Shown piece after piece: positions 12,716-23,711 of a DNA stretch of 64,000 nt (position 1 is the first letter of the stretch; each line of letters starts with the position of its first letter). Origin of the DNA: Lantana camara (lineage: Eukaryota > Streptophyta > Magnoliopsida > Lamiales > Verbenaceae). Made by a program: the position numbers and the translations under genes. Below the pieces are notes generated by a model, which worked only from the letters and a program-made list of their open reading frames with translations, made no database searches and was not told the DNA's origin. Where the stretch lies: assembly GCA_037501455.1 (NCBI GenBank), contig CM074858.1, positions 77,970,501-78,034,500 on the forward strand. Direction: 5' to 3'.

Positions 12716-13402
12716 CTACGTAGTAACATTTGAAGTGGCTAACGCGTCCTTCATGTCCTCGCAAAGGCCTTGGAAGAATTGTGAGGCCTTGCTCTCATCG
12801 TCGTTGGCTATGTTCGGGCAATAGCGTGAAAGCCTTTCGAATTCATTGATATATTCCGTAACCGTCATCTTCCCTTGTTTCAATTCCATGAATTCTCTCA
12901 TCCTTCGGCTCCTAACAGCTTGTGTGACATATTTGTTCTTGAATTCCCGCACAAAGGCATCCCACGTGATCTCCTCACCAATAGCCTCCAACTTCACTTC
13001 CACACTAGACCACCACTCGAAAGCTTGCCCTTGTATCATTGTCAACGTGCTTTGCAACTGCTCCATCAGCCCACCAGGTATGAGATTCCATATACGATTG
13101 ACTTGCACTAGCCATTGCTCGGCTTGAACGTCGGTTCCACCCGCAAAGACCGGTGGGTTTTGATTTTTGAATTCCTTGAGCACGGCTAGAATAGCTCCTC
13201 CGTTGTTGTTTCCTCCCGGGTTGGCATTATCACGGTCTCGTGCCCGTTGGTCTAGGTAAGTAGCAAGCCGTTCCATAAAGTCACCCGGGTCACGTTGGGG
13301 AGGTGGTGGTGGATGAGGATCTTCTTCATACCTTGGAGAGCGATCTCGGTGATGTCGAGGCTCTGGAGATCCCTCCCTACGATGGTGACGACGAGGAGGC
13401 AT
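12716..13402 (-). pseudogene. Gypsy gag (capsid) with premature stop
   Basis: 228 residues from a Met at 13402, the first ATG after the leader. The N-terminus is Arg/His/Pro-rich (MPPRRHHRREGSPEPRHHRD), followed by a retrotransposon Gag domain around residues 80-210: NPPVFAGGTD, AEQWL, MIQGQAFEWW, TWDAFVREFKNKY, LKQGKMTVTEYINEFERLS. A TAG (12716) ends it before the nucleocapsid; sequence after the stop is in frame. Gag would assemble the cytoplasmic particle. Confidence 0.88.
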
Positions 13403-13601
13403 GATTTACTACAAAACAAAGATTTCCAATACGTATGCGTGCGAGTCAATACATGTTCATGTGCACAATAAAGAAATAAAGACAAATGAGTCACATAAAT
13501 GCACACAAGGCCACATTGTCCTAAGCCGACCGACCTAGACTCACCCGATACGACTCTAGAGCTCCGGCATTGCATCCGGACGCTCTGATACCACTTAAGG
13601 A
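13403..13601 (-). other. Chromovirus leader with tRNA-Met primer site
   Basis: The minus strand carries TGGTATCAGAGC (13582-13593), complementary to initiator tRNA-Met, eight bases inside the 5' LTR. A hairpin (AGAGC/GCTCT plus CCGG/CCGG, 13558-13586) overlaps its edge. A conserved word TCTAGGTCG-N2-CGGCTTAGGA (13519-13539) follows. The same order is seen in E, G and H. Confidence 0.85.
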
Positions 13602-15630
13602 TGTGACGCCCGAACGCGGGTCATCCACATCCCCCGCACCTAGACTCGGACTCACGCATGAAATGGAAGTCCATACATGAGCCCTAGTCTAAGCGAACGA
13701 GGACCTAAACACACCCACTAGGCTAAGCGGGGCTAAACCGGAGACCAGAGTGCGCAAAAGAATTAGCAAAAGAGCGGAAGCAACCAAGATCAACATTCAT
13801 TAATACCAGTATTAATATTCACATTGCCACACCGGGCCAAAAGAATAATATACAAGATCAAGAATCCCAAAATATCAAACAAGAGTTCATAAAACACCGA
13901 AACACAAAAGTATGAAATGCAGACTCAACCTAGACTAGCTAGTACGATACCAGACGCACTTCCCCGCCTAGCTCGAGCAACCCTGCACTAAAGGTGGGAA
14001 AAGGAGAGGGTCAGTCCAAACACTTGACTGAGTGAGGGGGGCTCACGCACACCCACACACTATATAAGTATAACAAAGCAAGTAACAAAGGCGATGTCTA
14101 TGAACCGGGCTAGGGTTTTGCAAGCCAAAACCTTTAAAAGAATACGTATGTATACAAAGAAATCCCATCCCGATTCATAATCCATCTAGCATAAACATAA
14201 ACAAAGATCCGGCGAGTATGTATCATCCCTAACTCCTCAGAATATCATAAAACATATCAGAATCATAAATCAATCCTTCCCCATCCAATGGCAATCGGGA
14301 ATCAAACCCAATTGGCCTACTTAACATATGCACGGGGGTTGCGATCCCACAACGTGCTCGAAGATCCACGCCTCATCAACCTCCTGGAATCGCGCGTGTC
14401 ACCACGAATGGGAATCATGCACAGGTATAACCCGACGGCCGTTGCCGTTTCGGGGCTCCTTACCCACAACTCCCGGGGCCCAACATACTTACCGGAACCA
14501 AATCCTATATTTCAGGGCTTACCTCGCACCAAACATAATAAAAACGTACCAAAACTTAAGCTTACTTACGCTTATACGTATATCTTTTCCATAAAGTTTG
14601 TAAAAGTTCTCATAAGACCATAATCGTATCTTAAACAGTCATACACAAAAGAATATATAAGATATATATATATTCGCATGCGGGATTAAAATCATCACAT
14701 TTCGGCCATAGGTCAATAACTAATACAGAAAGATCCTAAACCTCACCTTGAAACAAAAGAACTGGTAGCAAAAAGGGTTGATCCGACACCTAAGCCTCGG
14801 GCTCAACAACGTCCTGGGGTAGCTCTGAGACAAACAAACATAATACCCAAGACTTAGACTAAAAAATGTACCAATTAGACGCTCGGCAATGCTTATGAAT
14901 GCAATGGATGCGTATGAGATGCACAAACGTATCTTAAGGAACATAATGAAGCATATTGAACCAAATCTTGATCAAATAAATAGTAGAAAATTTCCTAGAT
15001 CCCCTGTACTTTTGAGTACCGGCGGAAAAATTTTGAGTACTTACTCAACTGACGGTTTCAAGTAAAACGCCCCTGTACTTTCGAGTACCAGTGAAAATAA
15101 TTTTGAGTATCTACTCAACTGCCGACTTTAAAAGTGTAAATTCGGCAAATTCGGCCAAAACAAATTCAAACCAAGCAAGAACACTCCAAAGCCAAACTCA
15201 ACACCAACATAAAGCTATGAAATCAGGCATTAACATATATGGTATCAAAAAGCATCAAAGAGACATGAGATCAAATGCACATTCTCAAAGAAACGCACAC
15301 AAACGCATTTAAGAGCAAAAACCGGTAAGGTTTGCATTCAAGAAGCCAAAATGAAATCAAACTCAACATAAAGTCACCAAAGTAAATAAAACTCATCTAT
15401 CACATAATATGGCATTCAAATGCTCAAATGGGGAGAAGGGGATCAAGGGTTCTTGCCCAAAACTCAATCAAAATCCAACAAGCATGCTTGAAATCATGAA
15501 ATAGACACACATAAGGCACAAATTGATCAAGAACTCCAATACCCTAGCTTTCTCCCACAAACCCACAAGTCTTATAAATACTATAACCCCCTAATCCAAC
15601 TACCAAACAAAGGAATCAATAAATGACCCA
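13602..15630 (-). repeat. 5' LTR of the chromovirus, outer end deleted
   Basis: Colinear with 6152-8175 and nearly identical, including the four-unit palindrome cluster (15006-15118). Homology stops abruptly at about 15630 in the middle of the LTR. The missing piece is the U3 side, where the promoter should be. The next base belongs to LTR B in opposite orientation. Confidence 0.9.
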
Positions 15631-18333
15631 GGGGCGGCGGCACAGTGGCGGTGTAACGGTGGCGCTAGCTCTGAGGATTTTTCCGGTGAGCTACCTTAGG
15701 GCTTTCGAAGAGCTCATCACGGGTAAGACAATGCCTTTTACGGATCGTATTTTGGTTCATCGGTTTGGAAGTAATTTGGATTTGAAGATTTTAGGGTTTT
15801 CGTATTGTTGGATCTGAAATTGGTGACGATTGGCTTGGTTTTTCCAGAAATTGATTGAGGAATTGGAATGGGCACGAGGAATCCTTGCACGGATGATTTT
15901 TCGGGATTTTTTCGGCACGCTCTGGCGGCGGCCGCCCCTGTTCCGGTGGCGGCAATCCGCCGGGCTTCAGACAGAATATCCATCTCATTGTGGTGAGTCC
16001 GTTGCCGCTTTCCGTTCGTTAATCGGACACTCAGTTTATTTTCTGTGAATTTATTTGTATAATTGTGATTATTTAATTATTTGTTCTAATTGTGATTTTA
16101 ACGCGATATACTTGATTTGCCGATCGAATTGTACTTCAATGTATATGAAATGATAGTATGAAATTTAATTTAATATATTTGGACGTCTTGATTTGCAATT
16201 TGATTCTGGTTTGTTGAATTTGTTAATTGTTTAATTTAAGAGGGGGTGTTTGTGTAATTTCTGGAAAAGTATGAATTGTTTAATGTGAATTGGTAAACCT
16301 TAGTAATTAAATCTAATATGTTATACATGAATTGAATATGTAAAATATGAATTGTATGAATTGAGTAGGGTTAGAATTTGATTTGTAACGTCGTGAAATT
16401 TATATGAATTAGGAAGCATGCTATTATGAATTATTTGATTTATTAATATGTGTCAATTGTATGAAAGGTGCTACGTGAATTTGCATGAAATTAATTAAGT
16501 AAACTTTGTTAATTAAATTTGTTATACAATCCATGAATTGTTCGTGTGATAAATGAATAATATGATTTGATCAAATTATGCAATGTTTCTTCTGCAAATA
16601 ATTGCTAGGCATTTGATCCATGCTTGTGTGATTGCATTTGTCGTGCGTCTCTTTGGGGTTGTTTAAGTCTAAGTCTGAGTCTGAGTCGTGTGTTGTGTTT
16701 TGTGTGTCCAGTTGGTACAGGTGCACCCGGGGTGGTGACAAGTAAGTCATGCAGGTTCCGGGGTGAACCATTTGCTGTGTCTTCGGCTGTGTTTGGTGCC
16801 AGGTAAGGTTAGGATATAGTTATACCCTATTGCAACGTGCTCGTTTTCGAATGCATGCAGTTTATAAGCCTTATGTATATGTAGATATGTGTGAATTACG
16901 TATTTTACTGGTTTTGTCATATGATTTGATTTGAAAAGTACGAATCGCTATGTATGAGCCTATGTATGCTTTGTCTCAGTTCTGTTATGATTTCGAGGTC
17001 AGCATGTGTGATAAGTACGTGTGATATGATAAGCACAATATGCATGAGATAAGTCTGTATGTCTGTGTGTGCTGGGTTAAGTTTCTGATATATGTATGTT
17101 ATCTGTGTGATGGGCCCCGGAGTTGTGGGTAAGGGAGACCCGGGACGACCTTGGGGTCGCCGGTTACGACCCCTGTGCACTTCTCCACAAAAGGGAGACT
17201 TAGCCCACCTCGGGAGGTCTAGGGGAAAGCGGGTCTTCTTGAGCCGGCGGCATGCTACGTGACCCGTTGAAGGAGCGGGTGGATCCTCCGTCTCATTACA
17301 TTTCTGTGTGGGGGTTAAGAGGGGCACCTTTCTTCCCCAAACAATGTGAAGGAAGGTACGTTCGATTTGATTCCGTTTGTTTATGCCTGTGTGTGATCTG
17401 AGGAGTTTGGTTGGATTAAATTCGTACCCGCCGAGTGTTCTGTCTGTCCGTCTATCATAAGTTCGTGAAACGGGGGTAGATTCTTAAATTAAGATAAAAA
17501 TTGGATTTTTGCTATTAAACTAATAAGTTATATTTTGATACGTGTGCTAAGTCTGCATGAGTTGAACATATGTTTTGAGATATGCATAAGCTAAGTTTTG
17601 TTCGTTATGTTTTGATAAGTCTCCCTATATGTATATTATCACGGGAAAATGTTTTGGCGTGCAAAAACTAACCCCGGGTTCACGAATATTACTTCTACTT
17701 TGTGTTGTGCTCTATATATATGTATAGCGTGCGTGTGTTAACCCCTCGCTCAGTCTTTGGACTGCCCCTCCCCTTTTATGTTTTAGTTTGCAGGTTTTGC
17801 CTTGGAGTTCGTTGGAGCTAGGCGGCTGTTAGTGTTTGTCGAGTCAGTGTCAGTTTGTCTGAGTTGGATAAGTGTTTTATTCGAATTACGTTTGTTAATT
17901 TTGTACAAGCTATGATATATTTTATGCAGGTTCGTACTTATGATTTGAATGTATAGAATTCGGGACAAGTTAGGACAGATGCTCGGATTAGTCGAACCCG
18001 TTTGATTATATGTTTGATCGGGACAGGTTTCTAGGGCCAGTTGAACCCATTTTGTTGTATAGTTATTCGGGACAGGCTAGGACGGGTTGCCTTGTTTAGT
18101 TGAACCCATTTAGGTTGATGTTGTTTTACTTTCTGGATATATGAGTTTATGATTGCTTTCGCATTCAGGTTCTCCGTATCTGTTTCTGTACAGGGTTTAG
18201 GTACCGCCTAGCTTAGGTTGTTTTTCGTTTGTCACCCGTTTGCTGTGACTTGGTGCGTGTGCGGACCTTCTATTTCGTACACGTGTAGGGTCATAGTGCG
18301 GGGGTGTGGGGCCTCACCGCTTGGGGCGCTACA
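15631..18333 (+). mobile_element. LTR 'B', 5'-truncated, plus orientation
   Basis: Homologous, in reverse complement, to the LTRs of element H (for example 15690-16020 against about 57180-57560). It ends with the family 3' block and GGGGCGCTACA at 18333. The first kilobase or so is missing at the junction with the chromovirus. It has a donor-like TTGTG/GTGAGT near 15993 and an acceptor-like TTTGCAG at 17793. No palindrome cluster seen. Confidence 0.8.
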
Positions 18334-20602
18334 TGAACCCTCAAAAGCCCGATTCCCCTTCCTCGCTAAAACTCCTAACGAGGTCGGTTGCGTCAGAAAT
18401 CATAGTGGAACTAGCACATGGGATCACCGTCGGCCCTTGCCTCCCCGGATAGCCACATATACTAAGTCCCTGGGCCTGTGTTCATACATACATGCATAAT
18501 CTCGCCAAAACATTCATATCATGAGAAACATAATACATTCATAATCCTTGAGAAAAGATTTACTCGATGACTCCATTTGAAAATAATATATAGATATACA
18601 TTAGGGTTTTAGCTAAAACTTGTCACATAAGGTTGTAGGGTTCAATACATATCTAGAACGAAAACACCCTCACCTGGAACATGGCGATACAAGGATACAA
18701 GCTAGGCCGTGTGCCTAATGATCACAATATCTCCGCCCTAGAGATAAACTGTATAAGAGAAAGAAGTAATGTGTACTCGTGAGAAACGACTCAAGACCCT
18801 AAATGAACCATATATGACGCACGACATGTCATGCACAAGATATGAGATGCATAAGAAGTATAAGTTGTGCCATGAGGTCATATAATCAAATAATTCATGC
18901 AAACGTTCAATACATGGTGGTTTCATTTTCCTTAATCCTATCTTTCATGAACCATAACAATTGGAGCCATAAATTTCATATAGTATTCATAGCACCTACA
19001 TAAACAAGTTTACAATGCATATAATAATTATAAGAGCAAAAAAAATCACTTAAGATATCAAAATATTATAAGAAGGTACTTAACATTTCACGCATTAGCT
19101 CTTAAGTCATATAATATCATACTAGTTCGTTGCTCGACCAAAACATATCAATTCAAGTCATGAATTTCATATCATAACCATAACACATAATAATACATTT
19201 TAGCATAGCATAGAAGTCATAAAAGAGGTGGAGGAAGATCAAACAAGCGACGAAAAATGGAACCGGAGTATAAAAAATTAGCAGGACAGAATCCACCCCC
19301 ATGGATTCTGGTCAGAAACCCACTGACTCAAATCCACCCCCATGGATTTTTCCAAAAGGAAAAATCCACTCCCGTGGATTTGTGTCTGTGGAGAAAAAAA
19401 CACACACAAACAAAGTATGCACGAAAGAGAAGGGAAAAGATGCATGTTACCAACTTAAAACTCAATCAAAAGCATACATATTCATGTCATAATCTCATGT
19501 ATACAAGCTTGATCACATTAGATATTAAGAACTTCAAGGAAAACATCATGAATTCATAACAAAGATCATATTTCCAAGCTTCATCAATGGCAAGTCTATA
19601 AATCAACCAGAACCATGCAAGCTAAGTCCAAACCAACCTAATTATATGCTTTAGGATCACTTAGCACTCATACATCTCAAAGGAATTCCAAGGAATCAAA
19701 GGTGAAACAAGAAAAGGGCAAGAACTCCACTATTCATGAACTTCATCAACCCTAAATCAAAACTTGGTGAAATCATGTAAAATCTAGCATAAAATGATTA
19801 CAAGGAGATATACTACAAAAATATGAGCTTACCTTTAAGAAAGGATAAGGAATGGTAGGGAGATGAGCTCAAATCTCCAAGGGTTGCACTATTCCCTCTT
19901 CTTCTTCCCTTTTCTTCCTCTTTTCTTTCCTTGGTGATATTTTGTTAATGAGAGAGAGGGGGGCTCGGTTTTAGGGCTGATAAGAGAGAGAGAGAGTGTA
20001 GGCAATTGGGCTTAGGTCTTGGGTAGGGTTTAGGTGTGTCATTTAGGGCCGTAGCTTGGAGAAAAGTCAATAACTTATCGTTTTAGGTGTGAGGTGCTCG
20101 TTTCGGTTGAAATTTGGGGATCCATATGATCTTAGAAAAATATGAGGATTGACCCATAAGATCTGAATCGTCGATACGAGTCCAATGGAGGTGACGGAAC
20201 TCGATTCCGAGTTCCCGAGCTCAAGATATCACATCCGGAACCAAAGGTGCGCTAATTGCTCGGTAGCCCCCATTTTGGTTCCAAAACTAAAATTAAATAC
20301 AAAACTCAAGCAAAAGAAACCAAAATCATAAAACGAGCACATATACACATTCATAACACATATAGAGACAACCTATCAAATTTTCATGAAATTTCGAATT
20401 CATTCCAAATAGAAACGGCAAAAAAACAAGTCATACAAGCGCATATAGTTCAAGAATTCATATAAATTCAAATTCAAATAATTCAAATATTCAAGAATTG
20501 CAATTAATATAAAATCAAGACATATAGTCACGTAATTAGAATAAATTGAATGCGAACATAATTAATACATAAGTTACAAATCTGGAAAGCCGGGGCGTCA
20601 CA
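18334..20602 (-). mobile_element. LTR 'A-prime', minus orientation, 3'-truncated
   Basis: On the minus strand it starts TGTGACGCCCCGG at 20602 and is related to solo LTR A (for example the block around 18360-18480 against about 4310-4450). Its 3' part is missing where LTR B ends at 18333, as if B had inserted into it before the left flank was deleted. Donor-like AAAG/GTAAGC at about 19832. Confidence 0.8.
19289..19381 (-). repeat. Palindrome cluster in LTR A-prime (3 units)
   Basis: Three 20-base units: 19289-19308, 19330-19349 and 19362-19381. The last, AAATCCACTCCCGTGGATTT, is perfect (8-bp arms, 4-base centre). The others have one mismatch in the arms. The arm sequence is quite unlike that of solo LTR A. 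Confidence 0.85.
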
Positions 20603-21963
20603 TAATTCATATAGGTCATATAAGGGAGCCAAGGAAGTGAAAGGGATGCAATACGAAGGGTTTTGGTGAAGCTTGGTAAAACTGACAGTTTTTTTTGAAA
20701 TGCACATGCTGTCGGAAAACTGAAATATCTTAAGTTTTAGAATTTGGAATTGAGTTTTATTTGTTGCGTATCAAACTAGACACAAAGAACTTTCCGATGA
20801 TGTATGGCTCGTAATTTATTTCAAAGCGGAATGAAAATGGTTTAGGTCCAAATTTGGGTTAATGCAGATTCGCTACAGTTTGGCGGCACCAAATTTAAAC
20901 GGCCATAACTCACAAAAGAAAATAGATATTGACGAGCCGTAAAAAGGAGAGTGTTCTAAACTTCAAATACTTGCTACAGTAGAAAAACCAGAGCAATTAG
21001 AGCAGGGGAGGGGTGTAGGGAAAACTGGGGAGAGGCAGAAAATGATTCTCAAGCTATACCAACACCAAACCAAGGCAATTAAATTACTCCAAACCATCAT
21101 ATATCATGCATATATGTTCAAAGTATCATAAAATACAAGATAAACAATCAAACCATTCTTGGTCATCAAGATTTCCCCCTTTCTAGTTCATATAAAATTC
21201 CATCACATAAGCTCAAGTTTTGCAAGAATTCATGGATCAAATCATGGTATAATCATATATTCATGTCTCTAACAAGCAATAATCCATATATTTCATGAAA
21301 TCTCAAACCCTAGCTATCATGAAATTCATCAAAAGATCACCTACATAAACCTTCACACACCTTGAATGAAAATAAATGGAGGAAGAAGATGACTATGGAA
21401 GATTGAGCTCCAAAGCTTGAATTTTCTTGAAAAACTTGGATGAATTTGATGAAATCTCCTTTCTTCTCTCTTCTTGGATGAACCGTGATTATGAGGGAGC
21501 AAATTTTGATGAAATTTTGAATGAAGAATGAAATGGAAGCATGGAGAATGTATATTACGTGATTCACCAATTTTGAAATTGGTGAAATAATCAATTTACA
21601 ACTTAATCCCTCATTTGTCTATGTCATGCAATTAAGGATGAAAGTTTGCCAATTAATCCAATTAAGTCTAAGAAATGTTTATGCAATTTGGTCCTTGAAG
21701 TTAAAAAAATGATCATATAAGGATAATTTGGCAATTAGTTCACTTCCGGCAATTATTTCACGTAGCAATTATTTTCCAAGTCATGAAATAAATTCTCAAA
21801 TGATATAGATTCATATATTTCACATAAATATAATGATATGCAATTTTTAAAAATTATGATGTTATGTAGGAAACATTATAATTAATAGAATAAAATAAAT
21901 TCCTAACGCTCACAAACTCACACGTGGCGTGCTTACCTGTTCATCCGGCACCGGGGCGTTACA
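20603..21963 (-). mobile_element. LTR 'C-prime', minus orientation, partial
   Basis: The minus strand starts TGTAACGCCCCGG at 21963. It is related to LTRs C, D and F (for example 20603-21060 against the reverse of about 24940-25190). It is cut at 20602/20603 by LTR A-prime. A polypurine-like tract abuts it on the right, so it is the 3' LTR of a minus element. Donor-like AAG/GTGTGT near 21350. No clear palindrome cluster. Confidence 0.7.
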
Positions 21964-23711
21964 AAATTTCTCCCACTTCGTTCATCAAGTGTTACTCCGA
22001 TGGGGTCTTACTCGAATCAAGACAAGAAAAATATTGGATTGCAAGGTATATGGAATGAAAGGGAAAGGAAAATAAGGAGGCCTGGAAAGTAGAACTGGAG
22101 CTTGGAATGAAGGAAATAGGTTGTTGTCCCTACCAAACATTTCAAAGTGATCGTGAGCGAGATCACCAGACACGTAGTTTGGATAGAACAACTAGTACCG
22201 AGAAAGCTAAATTAGAGAATGGAAAATCTTCAATTGATAAGCGATGTAACAACCTCAATGGTTGGGGATATGAATCCTTAAGGGGGAGAGTCGATCAGGA
22301 GATAACTAAATTCAAGATGGCACTCGGATGAACTTCCTCTAGTGGGAACAATGGAAAATGCAAGAAGTAACAAGTAACCGGATTCTACGCCAATGGCAAG
22401 AGATGAAATGGAAGGTTTAGCATTCAAGGGAATTTTAAGATCGAAGTGAATGAAGCTTTGAGAATAATATTGGAAGAGATAAGTGTTTAGAAAGATGAAG
22501 ATACAAATTCAAGAAATGCTTGAGATTTGGAACTATAAGACAGGGTAAAAGATTGATCGCTAGTAACTTCGGTCTGAGAATCAGCATCGCTAATTTCTTA
22601 CTATGGGACTTACAAACTAAATCTACAAGGTTGAAAAGATCGTATACGACATAAGTATCTCATGCATTGGAGACGATGGGACCATGAAGGAATTACAAGA
22701 ATTGGTAAAGAGGGTATCGGATAACAAAAGCCGATCCGATCATCATATTCCACGATGATGAAGTGAGAGTCAATTTAATGAGAGATAGAAGTGGAAAATC
22801 TAGGCGAGATCACAACATAAGCAAGAGGAGTTGCCAATTTGTCATTCATTTCTCCGTGATGAACTGGGGATGATACTAAGACTTGAAGGCTAGGATTCGA
22901 GCCATTAAAGATTAGCTCAAGCATTTGAGGAGGTTGAGTATAATTCGTGGAGAAGGATGAATTAATTGGGTTAAGTTCAAGCACACACTCAAGATTAAAA
23001 ACTTTGGACCGTGATGTTTATTAAAGATAAGAGGATCGACCGTAGACCGAAGACATGGTGATTATTGAAGCCTTGAACACATTGTGCATTTTAAGCCATG
23101 GCACTAGGGATTAAAGGAATCCCTAACAGAGAATCCAGTGTTGAATCGGATCACTACAATGGAAGAATTTCGAACAACGGTGAACGGTACATCAAGCATC
23201 CATGGCATATGCATACATTCAACTTTAATTCGAATAATTTTATGATTCTAAGTGCTTTGGTTGCTTGTTGTCTTAACTACTTTTGTATGAGTGATACTTG
23301 ACGTATTTGGTATCCCCTACTTGTTTCTTCTGTGGTTGATGAGCGATTGTTTATTTAAGTGTTGTTTTGAGAGCTTGAGAGTTTTTCTTTCTTTGTGTTG
23401 GAGAGATGGGGTCCTCTCATTATCTGTTTGGGAGACGGGGTGCTCTCACTAGTTGTTCGAGAGATGGGGTTCTCTCTCTTTGTTGCACTACCTACTTTGT
23501 TTATCTAGAAATCCGAGTGTTTAGGCTTCGGTGAGTTAAGGGTCGTGACTTAACAACAACTGAAGACCCCTTGTTGCTTGAAGACATTTTTCCGAACTAA
23601 TTCCTGACGGGGAGTTGCTAACCCACGTGGCATGAACACGGGAAACCTGCTTAAGAGTCCAGAACTCAAGGCAGTGGACCTGGGGACTAGGTCCTCTTTA
23701 GGGGGAGAGGT
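21964..23711. other. Fused internal remnants of two opposed elements
   Basis: The left end carries a minus-strand polypurine-like tract (AGTGGGAGAAATTT) next to LTR C-prime. The right end carries a plus-strand tract TTTAGGGGGAGAGGT (23697-23711) and hairpin GGACCT..AGGTCC (23676-23694) next to LTR C. Between are non-coding internal remnants, including a faint protease start (GT..SIHG at about 23180-23215), three GAGAGATGGGG-type repeats (23400-23490), and a stretch (23560-23660) colinear with element G at about 42885-42975. The breakpoint is somewhere in 22000-22650. Confidence 0.6.

Larger units (their letters stand above)
6152..15630 (-). mobile_element. Tekay/Del-like chromovirus, 5'-truncated and decayed
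   Basis: A Ty3/Gypsy element in minus orientation: 3' LTR (6152-8922), polypurine tract and hairpin (8923-8958), one gag-pol frame (13402 down to 8963), leader with a tRNA-Met primer site (13582-13593), and 5' LTR (13602-15630). Domain order is Gag, zinc knuckles, protease, RT, RNase H, integrase, chromodomain, as in chromoviruses. The chromodomain-type C-terminus and long LTRs point to the Tekay/Del clade. The 5' LTR lacks its outer 740 or so bases, which would hold the promoter, so the copy should be silent by itself. With the right end lost, a target duplication cannot be checked. Confidence 0.92.

Noticed and set aside
14288..14623. Frame shared with 6838-7167
   Set aside because: Same LTR region of the chromovirus; an indel in the codons and no homology to a protein.
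16917..17327. 136-residue minus-strand open frame
   Set aside because: Lies inside LTR B in the conserved GGGTCGCCGG zone; no domain, and related LTRs do not keep the frame.
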